Assembly: GCA_025769875.1 (NCBI GenBank) | Contig: JAGFNK010000425.1 | Location: 1-45,051 of the forward strand | From: Russula earlei | Lineage: Eukaryota > Basidiomycota > Agaricomycetes > Russulales > Russulaceae | Direction: 5' to 3' | DNA: 45,051 nucleotides | In this document: one piece after another, positions 10,442 to 20,711 of the stretch | Layout of the letters: every line of letters begins with the position of its first letter | Numbering within the stretch: the stretch's first letter is position 1 | The notes under the pieces: model-generated | What the model saw: the letters and a program-made list of their open reading frames with translations, nothing else | Told to the model about the DNA's origin: nothing | The model's database searches: none | Position numbers and translations under genes: made by a program

Positions 10442-10798
10442 AGTGGGGTCCACAGCCTCATGCAGCCAGTTGAGATCCTGCTGCACACCTTGGAGTTCCC
10501 TCAGCACATCATCGAACTCCTGGTGGAGAGTGGTGAGCTCTTTGAGAGCTTCATTGCACTCCTCTCTGAGACAGTCAATCCATTGCTGGAAAGGCTGAGC
10601 CTCCAAATGGTCATTGGCTTCCCATGCACAGGCCATTGACCCATCATCCTTGGGACCGTTGAGATGGAGCTGCAAATGGAGCTGCAAGTTGCGGCACTCA
10701 TGACATTGTTGGCTATGTGTGATGATGTGAAGAGTCTGGTTGTAAGTCCAATGTAGGACTGGAGGGGGAGGATGACCAGTCTGTTTGGTTCTGGCCAT
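10442..10798 (-). CDS. Partial hypothetical protein beginning MARTKQT, coiled-coil prone
   Basis: The ATG is at 10798-10796. The first seven residues, MARTKQT, equal the histone H3 N-terminus, followed by GHPPPPVLHW. A Cys pair (CHEC) lies near residue 35, then a Leu/Gln/His-rich stretch (LQLHLQLHLNG). From about residue 65 a long charged helix runs: DCLREECNEALKELTTLHQ, then EFDDVLRELQGVQQDLNWLH. It resembles Gag-like or third-ORF proteins with coiled coils, but I do not recognise the family. The frame is cut by LTR A1 after about 119 codons. Anything beyond 10441 is LTR sequence, and no convincing continuation was found left of A1. A T-run and CAG just upstream of the ATG could be a splice acceptor. 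Confidence 0.5.
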
Positions 10799-11743
10799 GT
10801 AGAAGAGCTGAGTGGAGGACAAGACAAAAAAAAAAGGTGGAATTATGTAGTGCCTGCTTGACTCTCTGCCCATTGGGAATATGCTTATTGAAATGCAGGG
10901 GCCTCCTTTTTAGGAAATAGGTATGATCTGCACACATGGAGGGAGAGAGGGAAGATGCAAGCAAGTGACTGTGGGAGAGAGTGAGTCTAGGGAAGATCAA
11001 AATGCCAGCATGAGGAGGTATGTATGTCCTTGTGGGGTCAACCAATATACCCCCCCATTCACATGTGCAACACAACACATATGCACATATATGTAAAACA
11101 GATATTGATATCAGCAATGAGATGTAAGTTTACAACATCCTGCTCATTAAGGTATGAAATAGCACGCAAATAAATAAATAACATGGGGTTGTGAGGCTGC
11201 AATTATATGGACCCAGGAGAAGGGGAGAACTGGGAAACATGAGACATCTGCTTAGCCACAGTGATGACCACTACATACTGCCCCAGCAGACTACCATCCT
11301 CAGAAGCCTGAGCACATTACATTGCTATTTAGCCAGTGACCGCCTTTGAAACACAATGTATGTGATGTGAGATACAAATTCAGATTCCAAATATGAACGA
11401 TCACTGACTCATGGTGGAACAACAAAGGGGGGACCTGATTCATGAGTGCAAGTTAAGTATCTGTCCACTACATGGCCCATGCAAACTGGAGAACCACGGG
11501 CCATAAGTGCCCTATCACCATGCAGCAATAATTGCCCCAATGACAGAGATATGCACTTTCATGCAAATTCTCAGGAAAAATGCTGGATCTCGCATGCTCA
11601 TGTATGTAAAGTGTTTTGTGAATCTGGTCAGGAATGCTCGTTGTTTGGCCAGCCTGAGGCAGATCTATGATCCCAGTGACATCACACATGCTTTTGCCAG
11701 CCATAGTGCCGAGTGCAAGGAGTTCATATTGATGGCATGTATC
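10799..11743. other. Unrecognised interval left of Z copy 2
   Basis: Contains an (AAAT)n tract near 11168 and a C7 run at 11050. Overlapping plus-strand frames (11446-11776) run into the Z repeat. No gene family recognised. Confidence 0.4.
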
Positions 11744-12152
11744 ATTGCCATTTTCAGTGCACTTGGTGGAGCTTGAATTCCACCCAAATCAGCACAGAAA
11801 CCCCCTCAAACATGTGGGATACATATCCCCCTCAAAACAGCTTCAATTCATATGAAACTAATTGTCCCCGAATTGCCTGAATGAGGGCTAGGTAGCCCCA
11901 TTGTTTTCATGAGAGTTGAGTGAGAATTGGTGGAGCTGGACTCAAACCACCTCCACATGTGTATTAGATGAATTACAACTCAAAATCGTGGTCTATATCT
12001 ATTATTTTTTCCTCATGTTGTACCCATGGGCTGTCTTGAGACAGCCCCATAGTGTTTTTGACTCAAGTGTTGTGGTGTGCGATGTTGTTTCCAGTGCGAT
12101 TGGAGTCATGGCCAGCCACTCATCACCCCTCTCACCTCTCTATTCTAACCAT
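11744..12152 (+). repeat. Left repeat of Z copy 2
   Basis: 409 bp matching 3225-3632 in the same orientation, from attgccattttcag to attctaaccat. Confidence 0.85.
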
Positions 12153-12263
12153 CCTTTGCCCTCATTCCCACCATGCCTGCTGTCTCAGCCGCATCAGTTG
12201 CACCACCCCCTTCCAACTTGCATTCAGCCCTCCACACCTGCAGTCACAGCCGCTCCCTCCATC

Positions 12264-12411
12264 ATGCTGATTCTGGACCACTATTATGACCAGGATATCA
12301 AACTCTTCGTGGGCTCCTCATTGAGTCTTTGTATTTGCAACCAGGAAGATATCTTCAAGCACAACTGGGTCTTCAAAGCATTATGCACTCCTCTCATACA
12401 AGCAGGCCAAC
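12264..12411 (+). pseudogene. Gag-like domain of element Z, first part
   Basis: The frame reads LILDHYYDQDIKLFVG, then FKHNWVFKALCTPLIQAGQ. This resembles the retroelement Gag-type domain seen in many agaricomycete repeats, which continues with an EYNKLFWSG motif. That continuation lies exactly beyond the target duplication of element C, at 22741. The domain would package RNA if the element is a retroelement; that role is inferred. Confidence 0.55.
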
Positions 12412-13858
12412 TGTTATGGCATCGCGGCCGTAAGAGCATTAGCTCAAGGTTCAGTGGGGCCAAGTCCCTGTAACTTGGTTCAAGGGTTCAATGGGGGCTG
12501 GCTCAAAGAGACCGGATCAAAGGTTTAGTGTCTCAAGGCTGAGTCAGACAATGACTCAGTCCGCAGACAATGACTCAGTCCACAGACAGAGTCGATCTCT
12601 TGGTTTCACAGAAGAGGAGGATGATGAGAGAGAGGCAGAGGAGGAAGAGGAACACAAGGGTTCCTTGGGGTGTGCTCAGGTCAAGCAGAGTATAGGCCAG
12701 CACAAGCAAGTTGTGATTGAGAGAAAGTACAGGGCAAGGGATGCGACAGGAAATGGGACAAAGCTAAGCTTGGGGCATTCCCCAGCTTCTACAGGCGCTT
12801 ACATACTGTATCTAGCGAGGCTGTACAGTACCATATGCGGAACAATAGATAAAGATGAGCCAAATAGCAAAAGGAACTTGAACAATAGGTGAAACACAAT
12901 AGATGAAACAATAAGGGACCATCAGCATCAAGGGATGATGTCAAGACACGTACTGCTGATCACTAAGGACTCAGGAGCAGGTGGGCAAGGGTCGGAACAG
13001 ATGGTACGCGGCGAAGGCGGCGTTGAATAGGAGGACGAGCCAAACAATGAGGAGATACCAGATAGGGACTGGTAGGTGTTGCAGGAGGCAGAGGCGAAGA
13101 GCAGAGGCCAGTGCAGCGAGAGGGCTTTAAACAAGGCGGTCGTTGAAGAGTACCTTGGAGGCGAGGGGAGTCTTTAAACTGAGCGGTCGCAGGGGAGTAC
13201 CCAGGAAGATGAGAGTATCACAAATGGACAGTCTGACCACTGCCATGCTTCATTGGGGCTTATATACAGTGTACAGGATCGATTACAAAGTACTGGGACT
13301 ATTCTAGACTCTTTGTTACCATCCAATAGGACTACAGAGGCATAAACTTGCTTGTGTCAAGTTTCAGGCTTACTGAGCGCATTACTGATCATTGTGGAGC
13401 GATGACATCATTATGATGTCACTGTGGAGCGCTTAGTGAGCCTATGAGGTCACTGTGGAGTTGCACAGTCAGCCATGATGTCATTGGAGCCTTGATGACG
13501 TCGGATGATTTATGCAACAGTTTGTAAGAGTTTGTGCCACTGTTTCGGGTCCTTGGTGGCTGAGTGGCCATGTGGCTGCCACGCGATGATTACCCGATTA
13601 GGAAATGGGTGTCTGGTCGTGTTATAGTGCCTTTGCAATAGCGATATCTTGTACCACAGGAGGGATAGCCCAGAAAATGGAAGGGAGTTGGCAATGCAAA
13701 GTGAGAGAGGTCTCTCTTGAGTGAAATAGAGCAATCTACGGCCAGGACTTGGCCTTGGTTCGTAACAGATGAAATGGTAACCAAGGAGACAAGGGTGACA
13801 AAAGAGAACAATAACGGAAGAGGTTAGAGACGAACCAACAAGGGGGTAAATCACAACA
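12412..13858 (-). repeat. 3' LTR of element C (C1), containing solo LTR B1
   Basis: Runs from TGTTATGGCATCGCGG to TCACAACA. Without the 834-bp B1 insertion and its extra duplication it is about 613 bp, close to C2 (593 bp) and C3 (602 bp). It carries a 19-bp tandem duplication absent from C2 (12547-12565 and 12566-12584), each unit with a TGACTCA. Confidence 0.92.
12939..13767 (-). repeat. Solo LTR, family B (copy B1)
   Basis: 829 bp, TGTCAAGACACGTAC to GTTCGTAACA, flanked by the perfect duplication GATGA (12934-12938 and 13768-13772). LTR C2 at 22640-22660 shows the empty site (agggatgaaacagtaacc). CpGs are intact, so it is young. Confidence 0.95.
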
Positions 13859-13872
13859 TCATGCCCCCCTCA
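13859..13872 (-). promoter_or_regulatory. Polypurine tract of element C
   Basis: On the minus strand TGAGGGGGGCATGA stands directly before the 3' LTR. This is the expected position and composition of the plus-strand DNA primer, and it fixes the element's direction. Confidence 0.75.
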
Positions 13873-13888
13873 TGCTTAGTTCTCTGAA

Positions 13889-16455
13889 CTAATCAGTCTC
13901 AGGGCCCGACTTGGGGACATAGTCCCCATCGCCCTCAGGCCAAGTGCCTTGAGGACCCATTGCCTTGGGACAGTAGCCTCTGTAACTCCTATGAGTCCTC
14001 CTAAGGATGCAGTCCATCTGACCAGTACAGTTAGTGTGGGGTTTGTTGCAGTCCTTGTTCCAATGACCCTTGGTATTGCAATGCTTGCAAACATGTTGAC
14101 GCTTCTGCAGTTGGTGATGTTGTGCCTTAGTCATGTGTGCGGGGGTAAGAGGGGTATTGGGGGTACTAGCGTCATCGGAAAACATCTGCGGGAAGTGGGA
14201 GGGGGCTCCCATGGGAGCATCATTTTGAGACTGGTCAACAGTTCTGGGGAGGTATCCAAGGGGAGGGGTCAGGGAGAGTGGAGGATGAACTGGTGAGATG
14301 GGGGTGGAGAGAGTGGAGGGTTGTTTTAAGACCTTGATTTTGTTATAACTTCCTGCTAATGAGTAGAAGGGTCCAGTGATGTGGGTAAGACCTCCATCGG
14401 TCATCATGTTGTCGAGTTGGTGATGGACTCAAACAGAGGTGTTATTAGCACGGAGGCAACTATGAATGGTGGTGGTCTCTTTGGTATAGGACTGGATTTC
14501 GTGGAGTTGGTTGGCGAGCTGTCACAGTAACCAGCCGGGTCAGTTCTCAAGCGTGAAGACAAGTTGATAGTAGAGATGTGTTCAAGAAATGGGCTGGTTC
14601 CCGTGTATAGAGAGTAAGGATCCCTGCAGTGGTTGAAGTGTTTTATGCTAAACAGGTTATGGCCAATAGACCCTTCCTAGTATGTCTCAGTCCGTTGAGA
14701 AGCTAGGGTAAGTTTGTAATGGGATAGACTAGGGCTGGTTCCACTAGCTATATGCGTTCAAGTCTGTCAGAGACCTTGAACAACGTGGAGAGAGTAGAGG
14801 AAGGTAGGTCTTAAAGGAAGAGAGCTCTTCTCAGTAGAGTGAAGAGAGACTCTTAGGGAAGGAAGGGATAGGTAGCATAGATGGTAGTTGGTGTGTGTGA
14901 AGAGTTGGTGAGATGGAGATGTGGATGTGGTTTGAGGATTAGGAGTGAAGTGGGTTGCAGGCAAATATGTTGGACAAGAGTAGGTTGGATTCTACAAGAG
15001 ACCAAGCTTAGGGCTTTGGTCACAAAGTACTGAGCTTATATATACAGGAGAAGCGCAGCAATAGCTGCGCTTTGACTGTGCTACTAGTATAGTAGGAGTC
15101 ATAATAAGTAGGAGTCATAGAAATGAGGCCACAAATGAGTCAGAACCAAGTAACTGTGCTGCACAGTAAATGTGCAGCATTGCACAGTCGGAACTAAGAA
15201 GTGAATATAAATGGAAAGAGAACCAAACAAAGGGAAAGTAACAGCAATCCAGTGTTACCTGGACATGTATGGATCACATGATAACACAGAAGGGATCACA
15301 AGATGTAAGAGATCATGAGACCAGTAAGTAAAGGGACGTACGAAAGCAAGCAGTCCATAGCGAAAGGTAAGAAGTAAACGTAAAAGGAACATGGTGTAAC
15401 ACGAGCTGTTGTTGGAGTACGTCCATAGCTCCCTGGATCGCTGCACGCTTAGCCTCCAGAACCTTCAAGTGTAATAAGCCATTACAGAGATGGTAGACAT
15501 CAGCAAGGGCTCCAGGGTCATGGAGATTCTCGAGTGCTTGGGCAATGTCAAAGTGGAAGGGGTAGTCCTCGACTAAGAGGTGAAGATTGGAGGAAGTGGT
15601 AGAGGGGTGAGGGGCAGAGACGATGGGTAGGGCGATGAGTTTGTTTCCATAGGTGGGTTCTCCCCATCCCATGGTCCCTAGGATCATAGGTTCATCATTC
15701 CATAAGGCGACTCGTAAGTAGGGTAACAGGTGTCGTTGCCCATTAACATTGATATGGAAAGGGGGAACGTGTGTATATGGTTTGTAAACAAACCAAGGGG
15801 GGGCCAGGATGGGTGGGATCTGCTTTGGTAGGGGTAGGTGAGGGGGTCCCTTCGCAGATGGCAAGCGGGTTAAGGGTGGCGGCGAGGTCTTGGAGTTTGG
15901 CCTTGTCGGGGACGATGAATGTGCGCTGGTCAATGATGTGTTGTATAACTTCAGGTGAAAGGGGTTCTTGTTTAATGGTTGGGGAGGGAGTAAGATTAGG
16001 TAAGGGAGACGAAGCAGGAGCTGGGGAAGACATGGGGGTATTGTAAGTGGAGGTAGCATGTTCATGGTGCCAGGCTGACCACTCTGAAGGAGTGGGGGTA
16101 TTTAAGGAAACTGACTGTACGATATGATTCCATACTAAGTCTGTAAGTACTGCCCTTCGTATGGACAGATGAAACTCGGAAAAATGGGGGTCCATCATGA
16201 GGAGTTGAAAGCCACGGAAGTCGCCAGGGGAGAGAATTCCAGAAAAGAGTTGTTCCCTGGCAGCTAAATTAAAGATGGTATATCCACGGTCAGGGATAGT
16301 AGGGTCATTAACTGAATAGGAAGGGGGATTATGTGAGTTAATTCGGGGGAGTAATGTACATTGTTGTATCGTAAGTGTTTGGAATTGATGTTCTAAGTCG
16401 TCTAAGTCTCCATCTAGATGAGGAGGTTCTGCGGTGTTAGAGCTGGTGGTAGACA
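13889..16455 (-). pseudogene. Element C third ORF (env position) ending in a CCHC knuckle
   Basis: Starts at ATG 16455 (MSTTSSNTAEPP) and ends at 13889, split by solo LTR A2 (14520-15401). The N-terminal part has an acidic start (HLDGDLDDLEHQF), then GYTIFNLAAREQLFSG and FHLSIRRAVLTDLVW. A frameshift near 15830 leads to VNGQRHLLPYLRVALW and YPFHFDIAQALENLHDPG. A helical segment, VLEAKRAAIQGAMDVLQQQL, then crosses the A2 insertion. Before the end comes CKHCNTKGHWNKDC, a perfect C-x2-C-x4-H-x4-C nucleic-acid-binding knuckle. This is not an envelope protein: no signal peptide or membrane anchor is visible. Its design resembles a second Gag. The matching ORFs at 32709-33869 and 39189-40379 argue that it is a real gene of these families. 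In this copy it follows Pol in the same frame. Confidence 0.7.
14520..15401 (-). repeat. Solo LTR, family A (copy A2)
   Basis: 882 bp, TGTCACAGTAACC to GGTGTAACA, with the perfect duplication CGAGC (14515-14519 and 15402-15406). Same long subtype as A1 and A5. Confidence 0.95.
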
Positions 16456-16458
16456 TGA

Positions 16459-19400
16459 CACAGAGTTTAGTGGGTTGTTGTAGGTGAAAGGTGGTGATGG
16501 CGTCTTGGGCATTTCTAAGGTTTGAGAGGGGTTCCCAAGTATCTTCTGCTGCGGAATATCCTTTCCACCAAACTCTGTACTGGAGTCGGTTTCTATGGAG
16601 ACATTGAGCAGTAATCTTTTCAACCTCATATTCTCCTGAGAGAAGGTCAGGGGGGGGGCTCGGGGAAGTTAGGACCATGTTTGGCTGTTTCAGTGATTGG
16701 GGAAAGAAGGGAGGCATGAAACACGTTATGGATACTCCATTGGGGAGGAAGGCAAAGTTGATAAATGACGTGGGAAATCTTCTTGGTGATGGTAAAGGGT
16801 CCAAACCGTTTAGGATGGAACTTCTGAAATTGATGGGGGGTTTTTAGGTTAGTCCCCTCCAACCAAACCTTCTGTCCTTCTTCGAACCCTTTGAATTTGG
16901 TTTCTTTGACCCAATGACTTTGCGCCCTTTTCATTGTTTCCTGGGCAGACTCTCGCATGTCTTTTAGAGCCTGGAGGCATTCTTGAATTCCTGGGAATTT
17001 GGACTTCAGTTGGGTGCTGAGTCCCTGTGGGTTAAAGCCAATGAGCAACTCGTAAGGGGTTCGTTTGGTGGTTGTAGATTTGTGAGCGTTGAAGTGGTAC
17101 TGGGCTATGGGAAGCCAGTGTGCCCATTCTTCTTGTTTTTCTCTGGTGTAGATGTGGAGATACATCTCCAGGGTTTGATTGGTTCTTTCTGACTGCCCAT
17201 CAGTTTGACGGTGATAAGCAGTACTTAGGTTTTGGTTGATTCCCAAAATTCTAGAGACTTCTTTGAATAAGTCAGAGGTGAAACGGGAGTCACAATCGGA
17301 AATGACTTTGGAGGGGACTCCAGTCCAGGGGAAGGCGAATCGCAAAAACAATTTAGCCATTTCCAGAGTTCCCATGTCTTTACGGCAAGGTATGAATATT
17401 GCCGCCTTGGTGGAGTCGTGATCAGTGATGGTCATGATGGTGTTGCTCCCTTCTGATAGCGGGAGATCAACGATCCAGTCAATTGCTATGGTTTGAAATG
17501 GTTTCTGAAATTTGGGGGGAATCGGGTGAATTGGGGGACAAGTGGGGTGCGTAGAGGATTTGTTAGTTTGGCAGGTGGCGCAACCCCGGATGTAGTCCTG
17601 GATGAAATAGCCAATTTTAGGCCACCAGAACGATTCTTGGATCGAGTACAGGGTTCGTGCATTTCCTGTATGTCCTCCAAGAATGCTGTCATGATACGTG
17701 TGTAGAATTTTTTGTAATAGGGGTTCTTGGTATGGTACAACCAACTTTTTGTCTTTGAATAGTATGCCGTCTTCTTCCTGTAGACTGTGTTTGTTTTTCC
17801 ACATAAGCAGGTCTGATTGCCGCCTTTTTTGTTCTTTCAAAACTTGCTCATATAAGTCTTCCATGTGGAGTGTGCAAATGAAGAGTTTGTCGGGGAGTGC
17901 CGTGATGTTTTGGTTGTCCCCTGATCCATCGTTGTGGTCAGGTCATTGTGAGAGGGCATCTGCGCGATTAGAAGTTCCGGGCTTGTGGTGGATTTCAAAA
18001 TGATAATCTGCCAGTGTGGAAATGTAACCTGCAATTCTTCGATTAATTTCATGGGGGAGTCGGTAGTGGGCAAGGTTGGCATGATCGGTGAAAATTTTGA
18101 TTGGGTGTTTCGTTCTGACCAATAGGTACCACCAGTGTTGGAGGGCGAGAATTAAGGCTAAGAATTCCCTATCCCAAACTGGGTAGTTCCTTTCTGCTTC
18201 GTTGAATGCGTGTGACATGTTGCCAATCATTTTTCTTTTCCCTCTTGGGTCCTTTTGAAATAGGATTGCTCCGGTGGCAAATTGCGAGGCGTCAATTTCT
18301 AGTTCGTATGGGAGGTCAGGGTTTGCGGTGTAGAGTTCGGGGTCATCGCAGATTGCTGATATTAAGGTTTCTAGGGCTGTGGTCGCTTCTGGGGTCCAGA
18401 AAAAGGGGGTTCCTTTCTTGATTGTAGAGAAAATGGGGCAAGCTATTTTAGCAAAGTCTCAGATAAATGGTCATTGGTAATTGAGGGCGCCCATGATTTG
18501 TTGTACTTGTTTCAGGTTATTGGGGGGTCTCGGCCAGTTTTGAGGCCATCCATTTTGACTGGGTCGATTTTGAGGGTTCCTTGATTGATTCGGAAACCCA
18601 AGAAGTCAATTTCGTGTTGTTCAAAGGCACATTTTGATGCCTTTAAGAAATAGGAGTCTCTTTTGAGTAGATCAAGGAACTTGTGTGTGATTTGTTGGTG
18701 AAGGAGCTCTTCTCCCAACCCTGTGGCTATTGCCACATCATCTAGGTAGTTGCAGGTGTTCTCTGGGTATTTTAGAAGCCAGGGTCAGAGGGTATGGTTC
18801 ATTGCTCATTGGAAGGCTGCTGGGGCATTGGTAAAGCCGAAGCCCATTACCATGGGGATGAAGGTGCCAAATTGAGTTTTGAAGGTGCCTTTGTGTTGGT
18901 CTTCAGGGTGGATCAGAACATTGTTGTAGCCAGCTCAGATGTTGAATTTGCTAAAGGTGGTTTTGCCCCTTAGTCGGTGCAATTGTTCTTCCATGTTGGG
19001 TAAGGCATGGTAATCGGGGACTGTGGTGTTATTGAGTTTTCGGTAGTCAACTACCATTCGTGGGGTGGTGCTGTCCTTCTTCTGAACAAAGAAGACAGGG
19101 CATACAAAGTCCGAAATGCCGTCCTTGATGAAGCCTTTGGCTAGGTCCTCCTGTATTTGTCTTGACAGTTCTTGTTTCTCATTCTGGGGGAGGGGGTAAG
19201 TTCAACAATCAAGGAACTTGGGGGCGTCAGGTTTCAGGGTGATTCTGAAGTTGAGTTCTCCTCGACTGGGTGGGAGTCGTTTGGCTGCTTCTTCTGAGAA
19301 GACTTTCTGATGTCGTAAGTATTCAGGGGGAATGATGGTTGACCTTATTTGTGCAACCCAGATTCTTGGTGTTTTAGCTAAGGGTACAGAGGTGAGAAGG

Positions 19401-19843
19401 ACCCCTAGGTGGTTTCTTAGACGACCAGTACTCCAGTTGACTAGGGGGTTTAACACCTTTAGGAAGGGGTAGCCGAGGATCATTCTATCTTCTCCCAAAT
19501 TTGTAATGTAGAAGGTGAGAAGTCATGTGGTGGGGCCATGCCGTACGGCCATATGAGCATAATGGGTTAGTGCTCCTCCTTGGTTACTGGTGCCATCTAC
19601 ATCGATGATGGGTCTGGGGGTTCTGAGGGTTCGAAGTGGGATTTGTAATTTTCCCACAATTCCTTGACTGATGAAATGTTTTGTTGCTCTGCTGTCAAGG
19701 AGCGCTTGACCAGTCTTTCCATTGGTTGTTAACATAAAAGGAACTTTCATTGAGTTTTCTTTATGCTGAACAATGGTATCTATGTGGGCCTTAGTACTGA
19801 CTGTTGTACCTTGGCCTAGAGAAAATCCTCCTTGAGGATGAGG
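16459..19843 (-). pseudogene. Element C Pol: protease, RT, RNase H, integrase, chromodomain
   Basis: Order along the minus strand: retropepsin with ALLDSRATKHFIS (about 19680-19705), whose expected DSGA is DSRA; GYPFL (19460); RT with FNI-AGYNN and YLDDVAIATG (YLDD at 18737-18748); RNase H with DASQFATGAILF and HAFNEAERNYPVWDREFLAL; integrase with an HHCC zinc finger (HDSILGGHTG, CATCQ) and the DDE triad (DWIVDLP, ISDCDSR, GQSERTNQ); a GPF module; and a chromodomain with YEVEKI, YRVWWKGY and EDTWEPLSNL (about 16490-16630). The chromodomain probably targets integration to histone-marked chromatin. There are at least seven in-frame TGA stops, each where the family has Arg. A shift at a G9 run (16650-16658) precedes the chromodomain. 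Another shift lies between RT and RNase H. The 5' end is cut by solo LTR A3. Confidence 0.92.
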
Positions 19844-20706
19844 TGTCATGGTAATGAGCCGTGTCAGTTCTCAAGTGTGAAGACAAGTCGATAGTAGAGA
19901 TGTGTTCAAGAAATGGGCTGGTTCCCGTGTATAGAGAGTAAGGATCCCTGCAGCAGTTGAAGTGTTTTATGCTAAACAGGTTATGGCCAATAGACCCTTC
20001 CTAGTACGACTCGGTCCATTGAGAAGCTAGGGTAAGTTTGTAATGGGATAGACTAGGGCTGGTTCCACTAGCTATATGCGTTCAAGTCTGTCAGAGACCT
20101 TGAACAACGTGTAGAGAGTAGAGGAAGGTAGGTCTTAAAGGAGGAGAGCTCTTCTCAGTGGAGTGAAGAGAGACTCTTAGGGAAGGAAGGGATAGGTAGA
20201 GTAGATGGTAGTTGTGTGTGAAGAGTTGGTGAGATGGAGATGTGGATGTGGTTTGAGGTTTAGGAGCAAAGTGTTTTGGAGAAGATAGGTTGGATTCTAC
20301 AAGAGACCAAGCTTAGGGCTTTGGTCTTGAAGTACTGGGCTTATATATACAGGAGAAGCGCAGCAATAGCTGCGCTTTGACAGTGCTACTAGTATAGTAG
20401 GAGTCATAATAAGTAAGAGTCATAAAACTGAGGCCACGAATGAGTCAGAACCAAGTAACTGTGCTGCACAGTAAATGCACAGCATTTCACAGTCGAAACT
20501 AAGAAGTGAATATAAATGGAAAGAGAACCAAACAAAGGGAAAGTAACAGCAATCCAGTGTTACTTGGATGTGTATGGATCACATGATAACACAGAAGGGA
20601 TCACAAGATGTAAGAGATCATGAGACCAGTAAGTAAAGGGACGTACGAAAGCAAGCAGTCCATAGCAAAAGGTAAGAAGTAAACGTAAAAGGAAAATGGT
20701 GTAACA
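19844..20706 (-). repeat. Solo LTR, family A (copy A3)
   Basis: 863 bp, TGTCATGGTAATG to GGTGTAACA, flanked by the perfect duplication TGAGG (19839-19843 and 20707-20711). Belongs to the shorter subtype with A4 (gagcaaagtgttttggagaa in place of a longer segment). Confidence 0.95.
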
Positions 20707-20711
20707 TGAGG

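Noticed and set aside
13889..16455. Third ORF of element C as a viral envelope gene
   Set aside because: Despite its env position there is no signal peptide, membrane anchor or cysteine-rich ectodomain; it ends in a CCHC knuckle.
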